Source: Mucilaginibacter empetricola (GTDB taxonomy: Bacteria > Bacteroidota > Bacteroidia > Sphingobacteriales > Sphingobacteriaceae). From it: a stretch of 64,000 bases of DNA. Below the pieces are notes generated by a model, which was given only the letters and a program-made list of their open reading frames with translations, was not told the DNA's origin and ran no database searches. Location of the stretch: positions 186,001-250,000 of the forward strand of contig NZ_JANUBZ010000005.1 of the NCBI RefSeq assembly GCF_024808665.1. Direction: 5' to 3'. The position numbers were made by a program, and so were the translations under genes. Of the stretch, positions 55,054-63,837 are shown piece after piece; within the stretch, counting starts at the first letter, position 1; the number at the start of each line of letters is the position of its first letter.

Positions 55054-55818
55054 ATGAAGAAATTAATTTTTTACTCATTTATCTTACTTTTTACTTTGTT
55101 TTTTTTTAAAGCTGATGCGCAAAATGTAGCGTTGGGTGTAAGAGGCGGGCTCAGTATCCCCAACCTTAGCGCCGGCGGCAGCAACGAAAATCCGCTTAAT
55201 ACGGGTTATAGCTCACGGGAAGGTGTGGACGCCGGTATATTTGCTGAATTTAAATTTTCTGATTTGTTTTCCATCCAACCTATGCTCGAATACTCATCAC
55301 AGGGTGGTAAAAAGGATGGCTTGCAAGCTTTCCCTACCCCGGCAGCGTTTGCGGCAATGTACCCGCCGGGTCAGTCACCCACTTATCTCTATGCAAATTA
55401 TAATAGTACTGCCAAATTAAATTACCTGATGTTACCTATTCTGGCAAAATTTGGTTGGAATATTCACTCATCTCCATTCAGGTTTTATGTTGATGCAGGT
55501 CCGTTTTTGGGTTATTTGGTATATGCGCATCAAATTACTACAGGGTCAAGTAATTTTTATACAGACCCTGGCGGTACGCAGTCTTTGCCCGTTGGCCCAC
55601 AATCGTTTAATAACGACCAGAATATTAAAGATCAGCTACATACAGTAAACTTAGGTTTTGAAGGCAATGTCGGCTTTGCTTACAAGCTTAAAAAGAGTTA
55701 CATTTTTGTAGAAGGTGGCGGCAACTATGGCTTTCTTAACATTCAAAAAGGAACCGCAAACGGAAAAAATAATGCCGGCGCCGGTACGGTTGATATAGGC
55801 TATAGTTTTTGGTTATAA
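55054..55818 (+). CDS. Outer-membrane beta-barrel protein (PorT-like)
   Basis: The 254-residue protein has a signal peptide (LIFYSFILLFTLFFFKADAQ) and then GVRGGLSIPNLS, typical of the first strand of the PorT/OMP_b-brl_2 group. Repeated strands with periodic Tyr/Phe follow, ending in DIGYSFWL, a barrel-terminating aromatic signature. No further motif shows. It is not obviously linked to the neighbours by spacing. Many copies of this family exist in a Bacteroidota genome, with unknown roles. Confidence 0.88.
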   Translation: MKKLIFYSFILLFTLFFFKADAQNVALGVRGGLSIPNLSAGGSNENPLNTGYSSREGVDAGIFAEFKFSDLFSIQPMLEYSSQGGKKDGLQAFPTPAAFAAMYPPGQSPTYLYANYNSTAKLNYLMLPILAKFGWNIHSSPFRFYVDAGPFLGYLVYAHQITTGSSNFYTDPGGTQSLPVGPQSFNNDQNIKDQLHTVNLGFEGNVGFAYKLKKSYIFVEGGGNYGFLNIQKGTANGKNNAGAGTVDIGYSFWL

Positions 55819-55934
55819 TTAAATATACGGGTTGCAAGAAGCACATTTTTGAAAATTTAGCTTTCTTTTGTACAATTACGTAGCGATATGGATTGCCCAT
55901 ATCGCTATTTTCTTTTCCCGCTAAAACAAATACC

Positions 55935-56612
55935 ATGGAAAATAACACGAAGATAAAAGCAATAATTACCGGCGCAACCGGAATGGTTGGCGAAGGAGTA
56001 TTGCACGAATGTTTACTGCACCCGGCCGTGGAATCGGTTTTAGTAATCAACAGGAAGCCTTGCGGGGTAGTTCATCCAAAACTAAAAGAAATTATACATC
56101 TTGATTTTTATGATCTCTCAACTATTGAAGATCAGCTTTCCGGATATAATGCCTGCTATTTTTGCCTGGGAGTTTCATCGGTTGGGATGAAGGAATTTGA
56201 GTACTATAAACTCACCTATGTGTTAACCATGCATGTAGCCCAAACGCTTAGTAAATTAAACCGCGATATGACTTTTTGTTATGTTTCGGGAGGCGGTACC
56301 GACAGTAGCGAAAAAGGCCGTTCGATGTGGGCGAGGGTAAAAGGAAAAACGGAAAACGATTTGATGAGTTTGCCCTTCAAACAGGTATTTGCCTTCAGAC
56401 CCGGTTATATGCATCCCACAAAAGGGTTAAAAAATGTTTTGCCTTACTATAAATATTTAAGCTGGATGTATCCTTTTTTTCGCACTGTATTTCCCAACTT
56501 TGTAAGCACGCTGGGCGAACTGGGCTTGGCTATGATCAACATTACTCGTTTTGGATACGATAAAAAAATTATAGATGTTAAAGACATAGTTGCCTTGGCA
56601 AAACTCACCTAA
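55935..56612 (+). CDS. NAD(P)-binding epimerase/reductase-like protein
   Basis: The 225-residue protein begins at ATG 55935 (MENNTKIKAIITGATGMVGEGVL); an in-frame ATG at 55893 would prepend 14 unlikely residues. The ITGATGMVGEG loop is the dinucleotide-binding site of atypical short-chain dehydrogenases. It lacks a clear YxxxK. VSGGGTDSSEKGRSMWARVKGKTEND is like the oxidoreductase HTATIP2-type proteins. Substrate unknown. The YciI-family gene starts 26 bases after it on the same strand. Confidence 0.85.
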   Translation: MENNTKIKAIITGATGMVGEGVLHECLLHPAVESVLVINRKPCGVVHPKLKEIIHLDFYDLSTIEDQLSGYNACYFCLGVSSVGMKEFEYYKLTYVLTMHVAQTLSKLNRDMTFCYVSGGGTDSSEKGRSMWARVKGKTENDLMSLPFKQVFAFRPGYMHPTKGLKNVLPYYKYLSWMYPFFRTVFPNFVSTLGELGLAMINITRFGYDKKIIDVKDIVALAKLT

Positions 56613-56638
56613 ATCCGTTATCTTTAATAATAAAAGTC

Positions 56639-56932
56639 ATGGATAAGAAGTATTATGCTTTGAAACTTATTCCCAATCGCCCAAGCTTTGCGCAGGATAT
56701 GACTGACGAAGAGAGGGCGGTTATGCATCAACATGTAGCTTATTGGAAGGCTTTAATGGACAAAGGAAAAGTAGTTGTTTTTGGACCGGTACTTGACCCC
56801 AAAGAAGTTTACGGATTGGGAGTAATAGAAGCTGAAAGTGACGATGAGGTTAAGACATTTATTGCAAAAGATCCGGCTATTAAAATAAATACCTATGAGT
56901 TTTACCCGATGAGGGCAATTGTGAAAAGTTGA
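56639..56932 (+). CDS. YciI family protein
   Basis: The 97-residue protein is a single YCII dimeric alpha/beta-barrel domain: YYALKLIPNRPSFAQDMTDEERAVMHQHVAYWKALMDKGKVVVFGPV, then GLGVIEAESDDEVKTFIAKDP. The family contains a His-Asp pair thought to be a catalytic site, and members may act as hydrolases or dehalogenase-like enzymes. It is likely in one transcript with the preceding oxidoreductase-like gene. Confidence 0.88.
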   Translation: MDKKYYALKLIPNRPSFAQDMTDEERAVMHQHVAYWKALMDKGKVVVFGPVLDPKEVYGLGVIEAESDDEVKTFIAKDPAIKINTYEFYPMRAIVKS

Positions 56933-57085
56933 GACAAGATGTTCCTAATTGAGCATCGGAACGAGCCGGGAGCGTTACCATACTTAAAAATTGCGCACCT
57001 TTACAATGCCAATTTATTGTTACCATAAAGCTTATTGTGTGGCATACTACACCGTTTGACTTTTTATAGTTATTACATTTAATTC

Positions 57086-60000
57086 ATGGAATCTACCCCC
57101 AATAAATACAACGAGAAATTTCAGCAGGCATTAGCGCAGTTAAACCCTGAGCAATTAGCTGCCGTTAATCAAATGGACGGCCCGGTACTGGTAATTGCTG
57201 GTCCCGGCACCGGTAAAACACAGATATTGGCTGCCCGCATTGGTAAAATATTGTTAGAAACCGATGCCAATGCGCATGAAATTTTGTGTTTAACCTATAC
57301 CGATGCCGGTGCTGTGGCTATGCGCAAGCGTCTTTTTGAGTTTATTGGCCCCGATGCTTACCGGGTAAACATTTACACCTTCCATGCTTTTTGCAATGAA
57401 ATTATTCAGGAAAATCTGGACTATTTTGGCAAACTAAATCTCGAAGCATTATCAGATTTAGAATCAGCGATGCTTTTCAGGGAGTTGGTAGATGAATTTC
57501 CAAACGACCACCTATTAAAGCGTTTTACCGGCGAAATTTATTATGATGCCCCGCGTTTGAAAGATCTTTTTTCGACTATGAAAAAAGAGGATTGGAACGA
57601 GGAGCTTATAAACACCGCAGTAAACGAATATTTAGAGGACCTGCATTTACGTGATGGCTTTTTTTACAAACGGGCAAATGCCACTAAAGGAATTAAGGCT
57701 GGCGACCCTAATCAACGCGAAATTGATAAGGCGCATGATACTATGAAAAAGCTGCTTGCAGCAGTAAGTGAGTATCGAAATTTTGATAAAAAAATGAAGG
57801 AGCGCGGTCGTTATGATTATGACGATATGATTCTTTGGGTATTAAAGGCTTTCCGCGAAAATGAAGAACTATTACGCCGGTATCAGGAGCGGTATCAATA
57901 TATTTTGGTTGATGAGTTTCAGGATACCAGCGGCTCGCAGAATGAGCTATTGAAGTTCATTCTTAATTACTGGGATATCCCGAATGTTTTTGTAGTGGGT
58001 GATGATGATCAGTCGATCTTCAAATTTCAGGGTGCCAACATGAAAAATATCCTTGATTTTGCGAATGATTATGTTGGCTCGCTGCACACCGTGGTATTGA
58101 AGCAAAATTATCGTTCCAACCAACAGATCCTGGATATATCAAAAGCGCTCATCAATAACAACCACGAACGTTTAACAAGTCAGTTGGCCCTCGATAAAAA
58201 CCTACAGGCTGCTCATCCCCGTTTTAATCATTTGGCAGTGGCGCCTATTATCAACGAGTATGAAAACCCCGATCAGGAACTGGTTGATGTAGCCATGCAG
58301 ATTAAACATCTTTTGGAAAAAGGAACCCAGCCTGGGGAAATTGCCGTGATTTATCGTAACCATAGCCAGGTAGAGGACCTGGTACAGTTTATGGATACTA
58401 AAAACATTGCCGTTAATACCAGGCGTAAAATAGATATTTTCACACTGCCATTCGGCGAGAAGATCATCAATATTATGCGGTACCTGGCAATGGAGATGGA
58501 TTCGCCTTATAGCGGTGATGAACTGTTATTTGAAATTCTGCATTATGATTTTTTTGATATCCCGGCCATTGAAATAGCCAAAGCAAGTGTTGCCGTTGCA
58601 CAAGAGAATTTTACAACCTCGCGCAATGGTGTGCCTAAAACTTCGCTGCGTCGTTACATCAGCCAGATGAAAACACCGGCCCAGCCAGGGTTATTCGACG
58701 CGGCTGAAGACCGGAGAATGAAATTTCTGGTTAATGATATTGATGAATTATTGAAATATTCTGTCAGCAATACGTTGCAGCAGCTTTTTCAGCAGGTGAT
58801 AGCTAAAATGGGCATATTGAAATATATTATGCAGCAGCCCAATAAAGGCTGGTATATGCAGGTACTCACCAATTTTTTTGATTTTTTGAAAGATGAGAGT
58901 CGTAAAAATCCCGAAATTAAATTAGCGGATCTGATTGCCATTATTCAATTGATGAAAGAAAATAAAATAAGGCTGGAGCTGAATCAGGTTATATTTTCGG
59001 AGAACGGTATCAATTTTTTAACTGCTCACGGTTCAAAAGGATTGGAGTTTGAGTATGTATTTCTTATCGGTGCCAACAAAAAAATATGGGACAGTAAAGG
59101 ACGAAATTATGGCTTCAGCTATCCCGATACCTTAACACAAGCGCCTGATGATGAAATAGCCCAGCGTGAAGAAGCACGCCGACTGTTTTATGTTGCCTTA
59201 ACCCGTGCCAAGCAATGTTTGTCCATATCCTTTGCCGGTCGCGATAAAAACGGAAAGGATCAGGAAGCATCCCAGTTTGTTGGGGAAATATTGGCTGATA
59301 CGCATCTGAAACTACAATACCCCAAAGTAAGCGAGGGAGCCATGCTGGAATTTATGGCTATTCAGTTTATCGAAAAAGATCAGCCTAAAATAGAGCTGCT
59401 GGATAAAAATTACATCGATCAATTACTACAAAACTATACGCTATCGGTTACTCATTTAAGTAATTACCTGGATTGCCCGCTGCGGTTTTATTTTCAGTGT
59501 TTAATCAGAGTGCCATCCGGCAAAAGTCCTTCGGCTACCTTCGGACAGGCTGTTCACTGGGCATTAAACAAGGCCTTTAAGCATTTAAAGGATGATGGTA
59601 ATGAATTCCCATTAACGGATGATTTTATGAAAGAGTTTCGCTGGTATATGTATCGTAACCGCGACTCTTTTACCAAAGAAGAATTTAAACTCCGGTTGGA
59701 CTATGGTGAAAAGATTTTACCCGACTACTATAACCAGAATATACACGTATGGAACAAAGTTGCCGTTACCGAACGCAGCATTAAAAATGTTGAAGTTGAA
59801 GGTGTACCGGTAAAAGGTAACCTGGATAAAGTGGAGTTTGTAGGCAAACACGCTACCGTGGTTGATTATAAGACCGGTAAATTAAAGTATGCTAAAAATA
59901 AATTTCTACGGCCAAATGAGGAAGACCCCAACGGGGGCGATTACTGGCGCCAGGCGGTGTTTTATAAAATATTGATAGATAATGACCACTCTTTAGATTG

Positions 60001-60247
60001 GGAGGTGGTAAGCACCTTGTTTGAGTTTGTGGAGCCCGTTGATGAGGGGGAATATCACAAAGAAAAAATAATAATAACGCCAGAAGATACAGAAGCGGTT
60101 ACCGGGCAGATAACAACCGTTTATCAGAAAATTATGGCTCATGATTTTAATACCGGTTGCGGCAAAAAAGAATGCGACTGGTGCCACTTTGTGAAAAGCA
60201 ATTTTAAACAGGTGGGTGATGTGATGCAGGAGGAAGAAGAAATATAA
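57086..60247 (+). CDS. UvrD-type helicase fused to Fe-S RecB-family nuclease (single-chain AddAB/RecB-like)
   Basis: The 1053-residue protein has an SF1A helicase with Walker A GPGTGKT (residues 39-45, K44), DEFQDTSGSQNELL and GDDDQSIFKFQGA, ending in LFYVALTRAKQ. After residue 790 a nuclease domain shows C797 (LDCPLRFYFQC), the RecB nuclease core DYKTGK (927-932) preceded by GNLDKVEF, and a C-terminal cluster C1025, C1030 and C1033. With C797 these probably hold a 4Fe-4S cluster, as in AddB. It likely unwinds and degrades DNA ends for recombination repair. It is the chief repair enzyme of this part and is followed by an M28 gene after 21 bases. Confidence 0.92.
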   Translation: MESTPNKYNEKFQQALAQLNPEQLAAVNQMDGPVLVIAGPGTGKTQILAARIGKILLETDANAHEILCLTYTDAGAVAMRKRLFEFIGPDAYRVNIYTFHAFCNEIIQENLDYFGKLNLEALSDLESAMLFRELVDEFPNDHLLKRFTGEIYYDAPRLKDLFSTMKKEDWNEELINTAVNEYLEDLHLRDGFFYKRANATKGIKAGDPNQREIDKAHDTMKKLLAAVSEYRNFDKKMKERGRYDYDDMILWVLKAFRENEELLRRYQERYQYILVDEFQDTSGSQNELLKFILNYWDIPNVFVVGDDDQSIFKFQGANMKNILDFANDYVGSLHTVVLKQNYRSNQQILDISKALINNNHERLTSQLALDKNLQAAHPRFNHLAVAPIINEYENPDQELVDVAMQIKHLLEKGTQPGEIAVIYRNHSQVEDLVQFMDTKNIAVNTRRKIDIFTLPFGEKIINIMRYLAMEMDSPYSGDELLFEILHYDFFDIPAIEIAKASVAVAQENFTTSRNGVPKTSLRRYISQMKTPAQPGLFDAAEDRRMKFLVNDIDELLKYSVSNTLQQLFQQVIAKMGILKYIMQQPNKGWYMQVLTNFFDFLKDESRKNPEIKLADLIAIIQLMKENKIRLELNQVIFSENGINFLTAHGSKGLEFEYVFLIGANKKIWDSKGRNYGFSYPDTLTQAPDDEIAQREEARRLFYVALTRAKQCLSISFAGRDKNGKDQEASQFVGEILADTHLKLQYPKVSEGAMLEFMAIQFIEKDQPKIELLDKNYIDQLLQNYTLSVTHLSNYLDCPLRFYFQCLIRVPSGKSPSATFGQAVHWALNKAFKHLKDDGNEFPLTDDFMKEFRWYMYRNRDSFTKEEFKLRLDYGEKILPDYYNQNIHVWNKVAVTERSIKNVEVEGVPVKGNLDKVEFVGKHATVVDYKTGKLKYAKNKFLRPNEEDPNGGDYWRQAVFYKILIDNDHSLDWEVVSTLFEFVEPVDEGEYHKEKIIITPEDTEAVTGQITTVYQKIMAHDFNTGCGKKECDWCHFVKSNFKQVGDVMQEEEEI

Positions 60248-60268
60248 AAATCAAGATAAAAAACATTT

Positions 60269-61621
60269 ATGAAATACCTTTTATTGTTTATCCCCGCATT
60301 GTTCTTTTTGCAGGCCGATGCACAAACCATTGTAAAGCAGGATCAATCTATTAAACAAATGGTTGATGACGTGTCATCCAAAAATATAGAAGCCAATATA
60401 CGGAAGCTGGTAAGCTTTAAAACACGACATACCCTGAGTGATACCATCAGCAAAACCGAAGGCAGCGGCGCCGCCCGCAACTGGATAAAGGCCGAAATGG
60501 AAAAATATGCTGCTGAATCTGGCGGGAGGATGACGGTTCAGTTTGATACTTTTACGCAGCCCAAAGGCGAAAGGATAGATAACCCGGTACACCTGAAAAA
60601 TGTACTGGCTATTTTAAAAGGTACCGATCCAAAAGATACACGGGTGTATATCGTTTCGGGGCATTATGACTCAAGGGTAACCGATGTAATGAACGCTAAT
60701 GCCGTTGAACCGGGTGCCAATGATGATGCCTCCGGAACAGCAGTATCCATGGAGCTGGCCAGGGTAATGGCCAAACGCTCATTCCCGGCAACTATAATTT
60801 TTATGGCGGTGGTAGGTGAGGAGCAGGGCTTGTACGGTTCGTCAAATGTGGCAAAAAGAGCTAAAGTCGAAAAATGGAATGTTGATGCCATGTTGAACAA
60901 CGATATTGTGGGCAATACCCACGGTATGGAAACTGATTTGAAGGATAACCGTAGTGTTCGCGTATTTAGCGAAGGTATTCCAACGATGGCTGCCGGTAAC
61001 GAAAAACAAATAGCGAGTCTGATTGCCCTTGGAGGCGAAAATGACAGTCCATCGCGCCAATTGGCCCGTTACGTAAAGGAAATTGCTGAACGTTATGTAG
61101 ATCAGCTCGATGTGAAATTGATTTACCGCCGCGATCGTTACCTGCGTGGAGGCGATCACGTACCCTTTTTGCAACAAGGGTTTACAGCCGTTCGGTTTAC
61201 AGAGATGAATGAGGATTTTACCCGACAGCACCAGGATATCCGCGCTGAAAAGGGTATTGACTATGGCGATTTGCCCGACTTTGTCGATTTTAACTACGTG
61301 CAAAAAGTAGCCCGAATGAACCTGTCGGTATTAGCCAACCTGGCCCTCGCACCTGCCGAACCACAAAATGTAGGTATAGTAACCAGCGGCTTAACCAACA
61401 AAACTACCCTGAAATGGGAAGCTCCTGCCATCGGTAAAAAACCGGTTGGTTATTATGTATTGATGCGTGAAACGATAAGCCCCTACTGGGAAAAGAAATT
61501 TTATGTTACAGATACAACAGTAACGCTTGCTTATTCAAAAGATAACTACTTGTTTGCAGTACAATCGGTAGATGCTGATGGGCATGAAGGTTTGCCTGTT
61601 TTTCCGAAACCGGTGAGATAA
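60269..61621 (+). CDS. Secreted M28 metallopeptidase with fibronectin type III tail
   Basis: The 450-residue protein has a signal peptide (YLLLFIPALFFLQADA) and M28 zinc motifs: SGHYDSRVTD, GANDDASG, GEEQGLYGSSN, NNDIVGN and a late His in RGGDHVPF. A C-terminal fibronectin type III-like domain starts near residue 360 (PQNVGIVTSGLTNKTTLKWEAP) and ends in a strand pair, perhaps for surface contact. Aminopeptidase activity is probable by family. It lies 21 bases after the helicase gene, so the two may share a transcript, and is followed by a dyad-rich gap. Confidence 0.92.
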   Translation: MKYLLLFIPALFFLQADAQTIVKQDQSIKQMVDDVSSKNIEANIRKLVSFKTRHTLSDTISKTEGSGAARNWIKAEMEKYAAESGGRMTVQFDTFTQPKGERIDNPVHLKNVLAILKGTDPKDTRVYIVSGHYDSRVTDVMNANAVEPGANDDASGTAVSMELARVMAKRSFPATIIFMAVVGEEQGLYGSSNVAKRAKVEKWNVDAMLNNDIVGNTHGMETDLKDNRSVRVFSEGIPTMAAGNEKQIASLIALGGENDSPSRQLARYVKEIAERYVDQLDVKLIYRRDRYLRGGDHVPFLQQGFTAVRFTEMNEDFTRQHQDIRAEKGIDYGDLPDFVDFNYVQKVARMNLSVLANLALAPAEPQNVGIVTSGLTNKTTLKWEAPAIGKKPVGYYVLMRETISPYWEKKFYVTDTTVTLAYSKDNYLFAVQSVDADGHEGLPVFPKPVR

Positions 61622-61630
61622 GTTTTTACA

Positions 61631-61676
61631 GGTGTTCATTTTTGAACGCGTGAACGCTGTGAACATAATGAACACC
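61631..61676. repeat. Long dyad with GTGAACGC repeats
   Basis: GGTGTTCATT (61631-61640) pairs perfectly with AATGAACACC (61667-61676). Between and after are GTGAACGC copies (61650 and 61677). It lies in the gap between convergent genes, so a terminator or repeat element is plausible. Confidence 0.55.
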
Positions 61677-61728
61677 GTGAACGCTTGCTTAAATTACATA
61701 TATAAACTATTGTTTATCAGTTTGATAT

Positions 61729-62535
61729 CTATTTTACGCTCTTTTTTAGAATAATAAAGTATCCTATTATAAATACCGTTAATGCTACCGCCAAACTTAC
61801 CCAGGTATCTTTGGTAAGCATGTCAACCGTAATTTGTGGCATGGTGCCTGCATGAGCTTCCTTTTGCTGTTGCAATGCCTTTAGCCCCAGCATAGGGTGC
61901 GAATAAGGAATCAGGTAGGCATATTTCCAGTTATTGGCTGCTAATATCACGCCGGTTATGGTGCAGATAAAACCAATCCCCATGGGCTTCAAAAAATCGC
62001 GGAATAAAAGACTCAATAAAAATTGGATAGACAATATGCCTAGCGACGAAAGAAACAGCTTGAAATATAATTGAGATAAGGTTCCTGCAATATTGTACTC
62101 ATTAAATTTTAAGCCGGGCTTTATAACGCTTAGCAGGTTACCAAAGCCAAGGGTAAACACCACAAATAATGCAAGGCATAATAGCACCAAAAAAAAGGCG
62201 TAAAAATATTTGGCTGCATAAACGGCCGGCTTTGATATAGGCAAACTGAACAATGTTTTCCATGTATCGGCCTTGTGTTCAATACTGTTTACAGAGTAAG
62301 CAATAAATATAATAAGCATTGGCAGCAGTAATGACCCCATCACTCCTAAAATTACACCCGCAAAGCGCAGCCAAAGCATTATGCCCGGTAAAGATTTAAG
62401 CTCATCGCTTTTATTAAAAAAACCAATAAACAATAATAGGCAAAGCACTAACGGCAATAATACCGCACTCCAAAAGCCCATTGTTTTGCGCGTTTTATAA
62501 AATTCAGACCGAAATGATAGTATAAATCCTTTCAT
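61729..62535 (-). CDS. ABC-2 type transporter permease
   Basis: The 268-residue protein has six hydrophobic segments typical of ABC-2 permeases, beginning FYKTRKTMGFWSAVLLPLVLCLLLFIGFF after a short N-terminal LSFRSE. The end is a helix followed by LKKSVK. It probably forms the channel for the ATPase encoded upstream (3-base gap). The ABC-2 class exports polysaccharides, lipids, antibiotics or peptides. The BcrAB/lantibiotic-immunity-like fold is suggested but the substrate is unknown. Confidence 0.9.
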   Translation of the reverse strand: MKGFILSFRSEFYKTRKTMGFWSAVLLPLVLCLLLFIGFFNKSDELKSLPGIMLWLRFAGVILGVMGSLLLPMLIIFIAYSVNSIEHKADTWKTLFSLPISKPAVYAAKYFYAFFLVLLCLALFVVFTLGFGNLLSVIKPGLKFNEYNIAGTLSQLYFKLFLSSLGILSIQFLLSLLFRDFLKPMGIGFICTITGVILAANNWKYAYLIPYSHPMLGLKALQQQKEAHAGTMPQITVDMLTKDTWVSLAVALTVFIIGYFIILKKSVK

Positions 62536-62538
62536 GGC

Positions 62539-63438
62539 TTAGGCGGTTTGGGTAATGTCAAGGAATAATTTCTCCAGATCTTTTTGCTGTTTGTTGATAC
62601 TATAAATAGTAAAGCCATTTTTATTTAGCAGCGCATTAATTTCGCCCATTTGTTGTTTGGAGGTATAGGGCGTAAAAAAATGATGATCGTTGACTTCGGT
62701 TACATTAAAATGGTTGCGGGTTAAAAAGTTAGCAGCATCAACTGTATTATCTGTTTCAATTTGCACCAATGGCTGACTTAGTCCCTCCAAATCCTTAATA
62801 CTTCCCTGAAACAATAGCTCACCGTAGTTGATAATGCCCACGTGGGTGGCCATCCGCTCAACTTCAGCCAGCAAATGGCTTGATATGAAAACAGTTTTAT
62901 TATGTTTTGTAACCAGTTTTATCAATAGTTCGCGTACTTCAATAATACCATTGGGATCGAGCCCGTTGGTTGGTTCGTCTAAAATCAACAGTTTAGGATC
63001 TGATAACAAGGCCAGCGCAATTCCCAGTCGTTGTTTCATTCCCAATGAATATTGTCCAGCTTTTTTATGCGCTGCATCAGTTAAATGCACCAGCTTAAGC
63101 ATGTCATCAACGCGTGATGCAGGCACCTGTAGAAGCAGAGCGCGGTTAAGCAAATTTTCTTTTCCGGTGAGGTGAGCGTAAATAGCAGGTTGCTCAATTA
63201 ATGAGCCTATTTGCGATAGAATTTCTATGCGGTTACTCTTCAGATCTTTATCGAAAATACGAATACTGCCCTCCTGCATTTGCAACAGGTTGAGCAGTAA
63301 TTTAATAGTAGTAGTTTTACCAGCACCGTTGGGCCCTAAAAAACCATAAATGCTACCTTCGGGAACGTTCAGCGAAAGTGATTTTACAACCTGCTGATGG
63401 CCAAAGGTAAAGGTTAGGCCCTCGGTACTAATTACCAT
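62539..63438 (-). CDS. ABC transporter ATP-binding protein (CcmA/BcrA type)
   Basis: The 299-residue ATPase has Walker A FLGPNGAGKTTT, signature YSLGMKQRL, Walker B LLILDEPTNGLDP and H-loop SSHLL. A C-terminal extension of about 80 residues (QIETDNTVDAANFL...) is as in BcrA-type drug-resistance or bacteriocin-immunity ATPases. It overlaps the small upstream gene by 7 bases (ATGGTAA) and is followed by the permease gene after 3 bases. The three genes are one operon. Confidence 0.93.
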   Translation of the reverse strand: MVISTEGLTFTFGHQQVVKSLSLNVPEGSIYGFLGPNGAGKTTTIKLLLNLLQMQEGSIRIFDKDLKSNRIEILSQIGSLIEQPAIYAHLTGKENLLNRALLLQVPASRVDDMLKLVHLTDAAHKKAGQYSLGMKQRLGIALALLSDPKLLILDEPTNGLDPNGIIEVRELLIKLVTKHNKTVFISSHLLAEVERMATHVGIINYGELLFQGSIKDLEGLSQPLVQIETDNTVDAANFLTRNHFNVTEVNDHHFFTPYTSKQQMGEINALLNKNGFTIYSINKQQKDLEKLFLDITQTA

Positions 63439-63635
63439 ACTTTTTCTTTAGCTACGGCACACACTGTTTTTACCAGCGATACGCCTTTGTAAAATAATGA
63501 TGTTGCATGAACGGTAGTACCAACTATTGATTCTCTTTTTTGCTGGAACTGGTAGCTTACACCCATTATCAATGCGAATAATACCGGAACAAGTAACATT
63601 ATAAAAGGATTTGAGTTTGTGATCAGCTTTTTCAT
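63432..63635 (-). CDS. Small membrane protein at the head of the ABC operon
   Basis: The 67-residue product has one hydrophobic helix (PFIMLLVPVLFALIMGVSYQ) after a basic start, and a mostly polar tail with a Cys. The 7-base overlap with the ATPase gene and its first place in the operon point to a real gene, perhaps an accessory to the transporter. No family is recognised. Weak -7 sequence TTCCTTTG lies 21 bases upstream of its ATG. Confidence 0.65.
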   Translation of the reverse strand: MKKLITNSNPFIMLLVPVLFALIMGVSYQFQQKRESIVGTTVHATSLFYKGVSLVKTVCAVAKEKVW

Positions 63636-63716
63636 CTTCTGCGATTTTGATGATACAAAGGAAATTCTATTTTTTTTACTGCTAAAAAGTATTAGACCAA
63701 CACACAGGATTTGTAG

Positions 63717-63771
63717 ATGAACGGATGTTTACCCATATTCGCCCGTTCGTCGGAATTAAATGCCCGTTCAT
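63717..63771 (+). promoter_or_regulatory. LytTR-type binding sites, direct repeat plus inverted third site
   Basis: CCCGTTCGT (63742-63750) and CCCGTTCAT (63763-63771) are 9-base direct repeats with exactly 12 bases between, the geometry of LytTR regulators. Each matches 8 of 9 consensus positions. A third site reads TCCGTTCAT on the minus strand (63717-63725) and matches all nine. They lie 67-121 bases before the probable LytS-type kinase gene. Confidence 0.6.
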
Positions 63772-63837
63772 CGACAAAGCAGCCGACTATATATAAATAA
63801 TAACCATTTAGCGGCTTAAAATATTAATTTAGGTGTA

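Noticed and set aside
60842..61303. 153-codon minus ORF in the third M28 gene
   Set aside because: Antisense shadow over conserved zinc-site codons.
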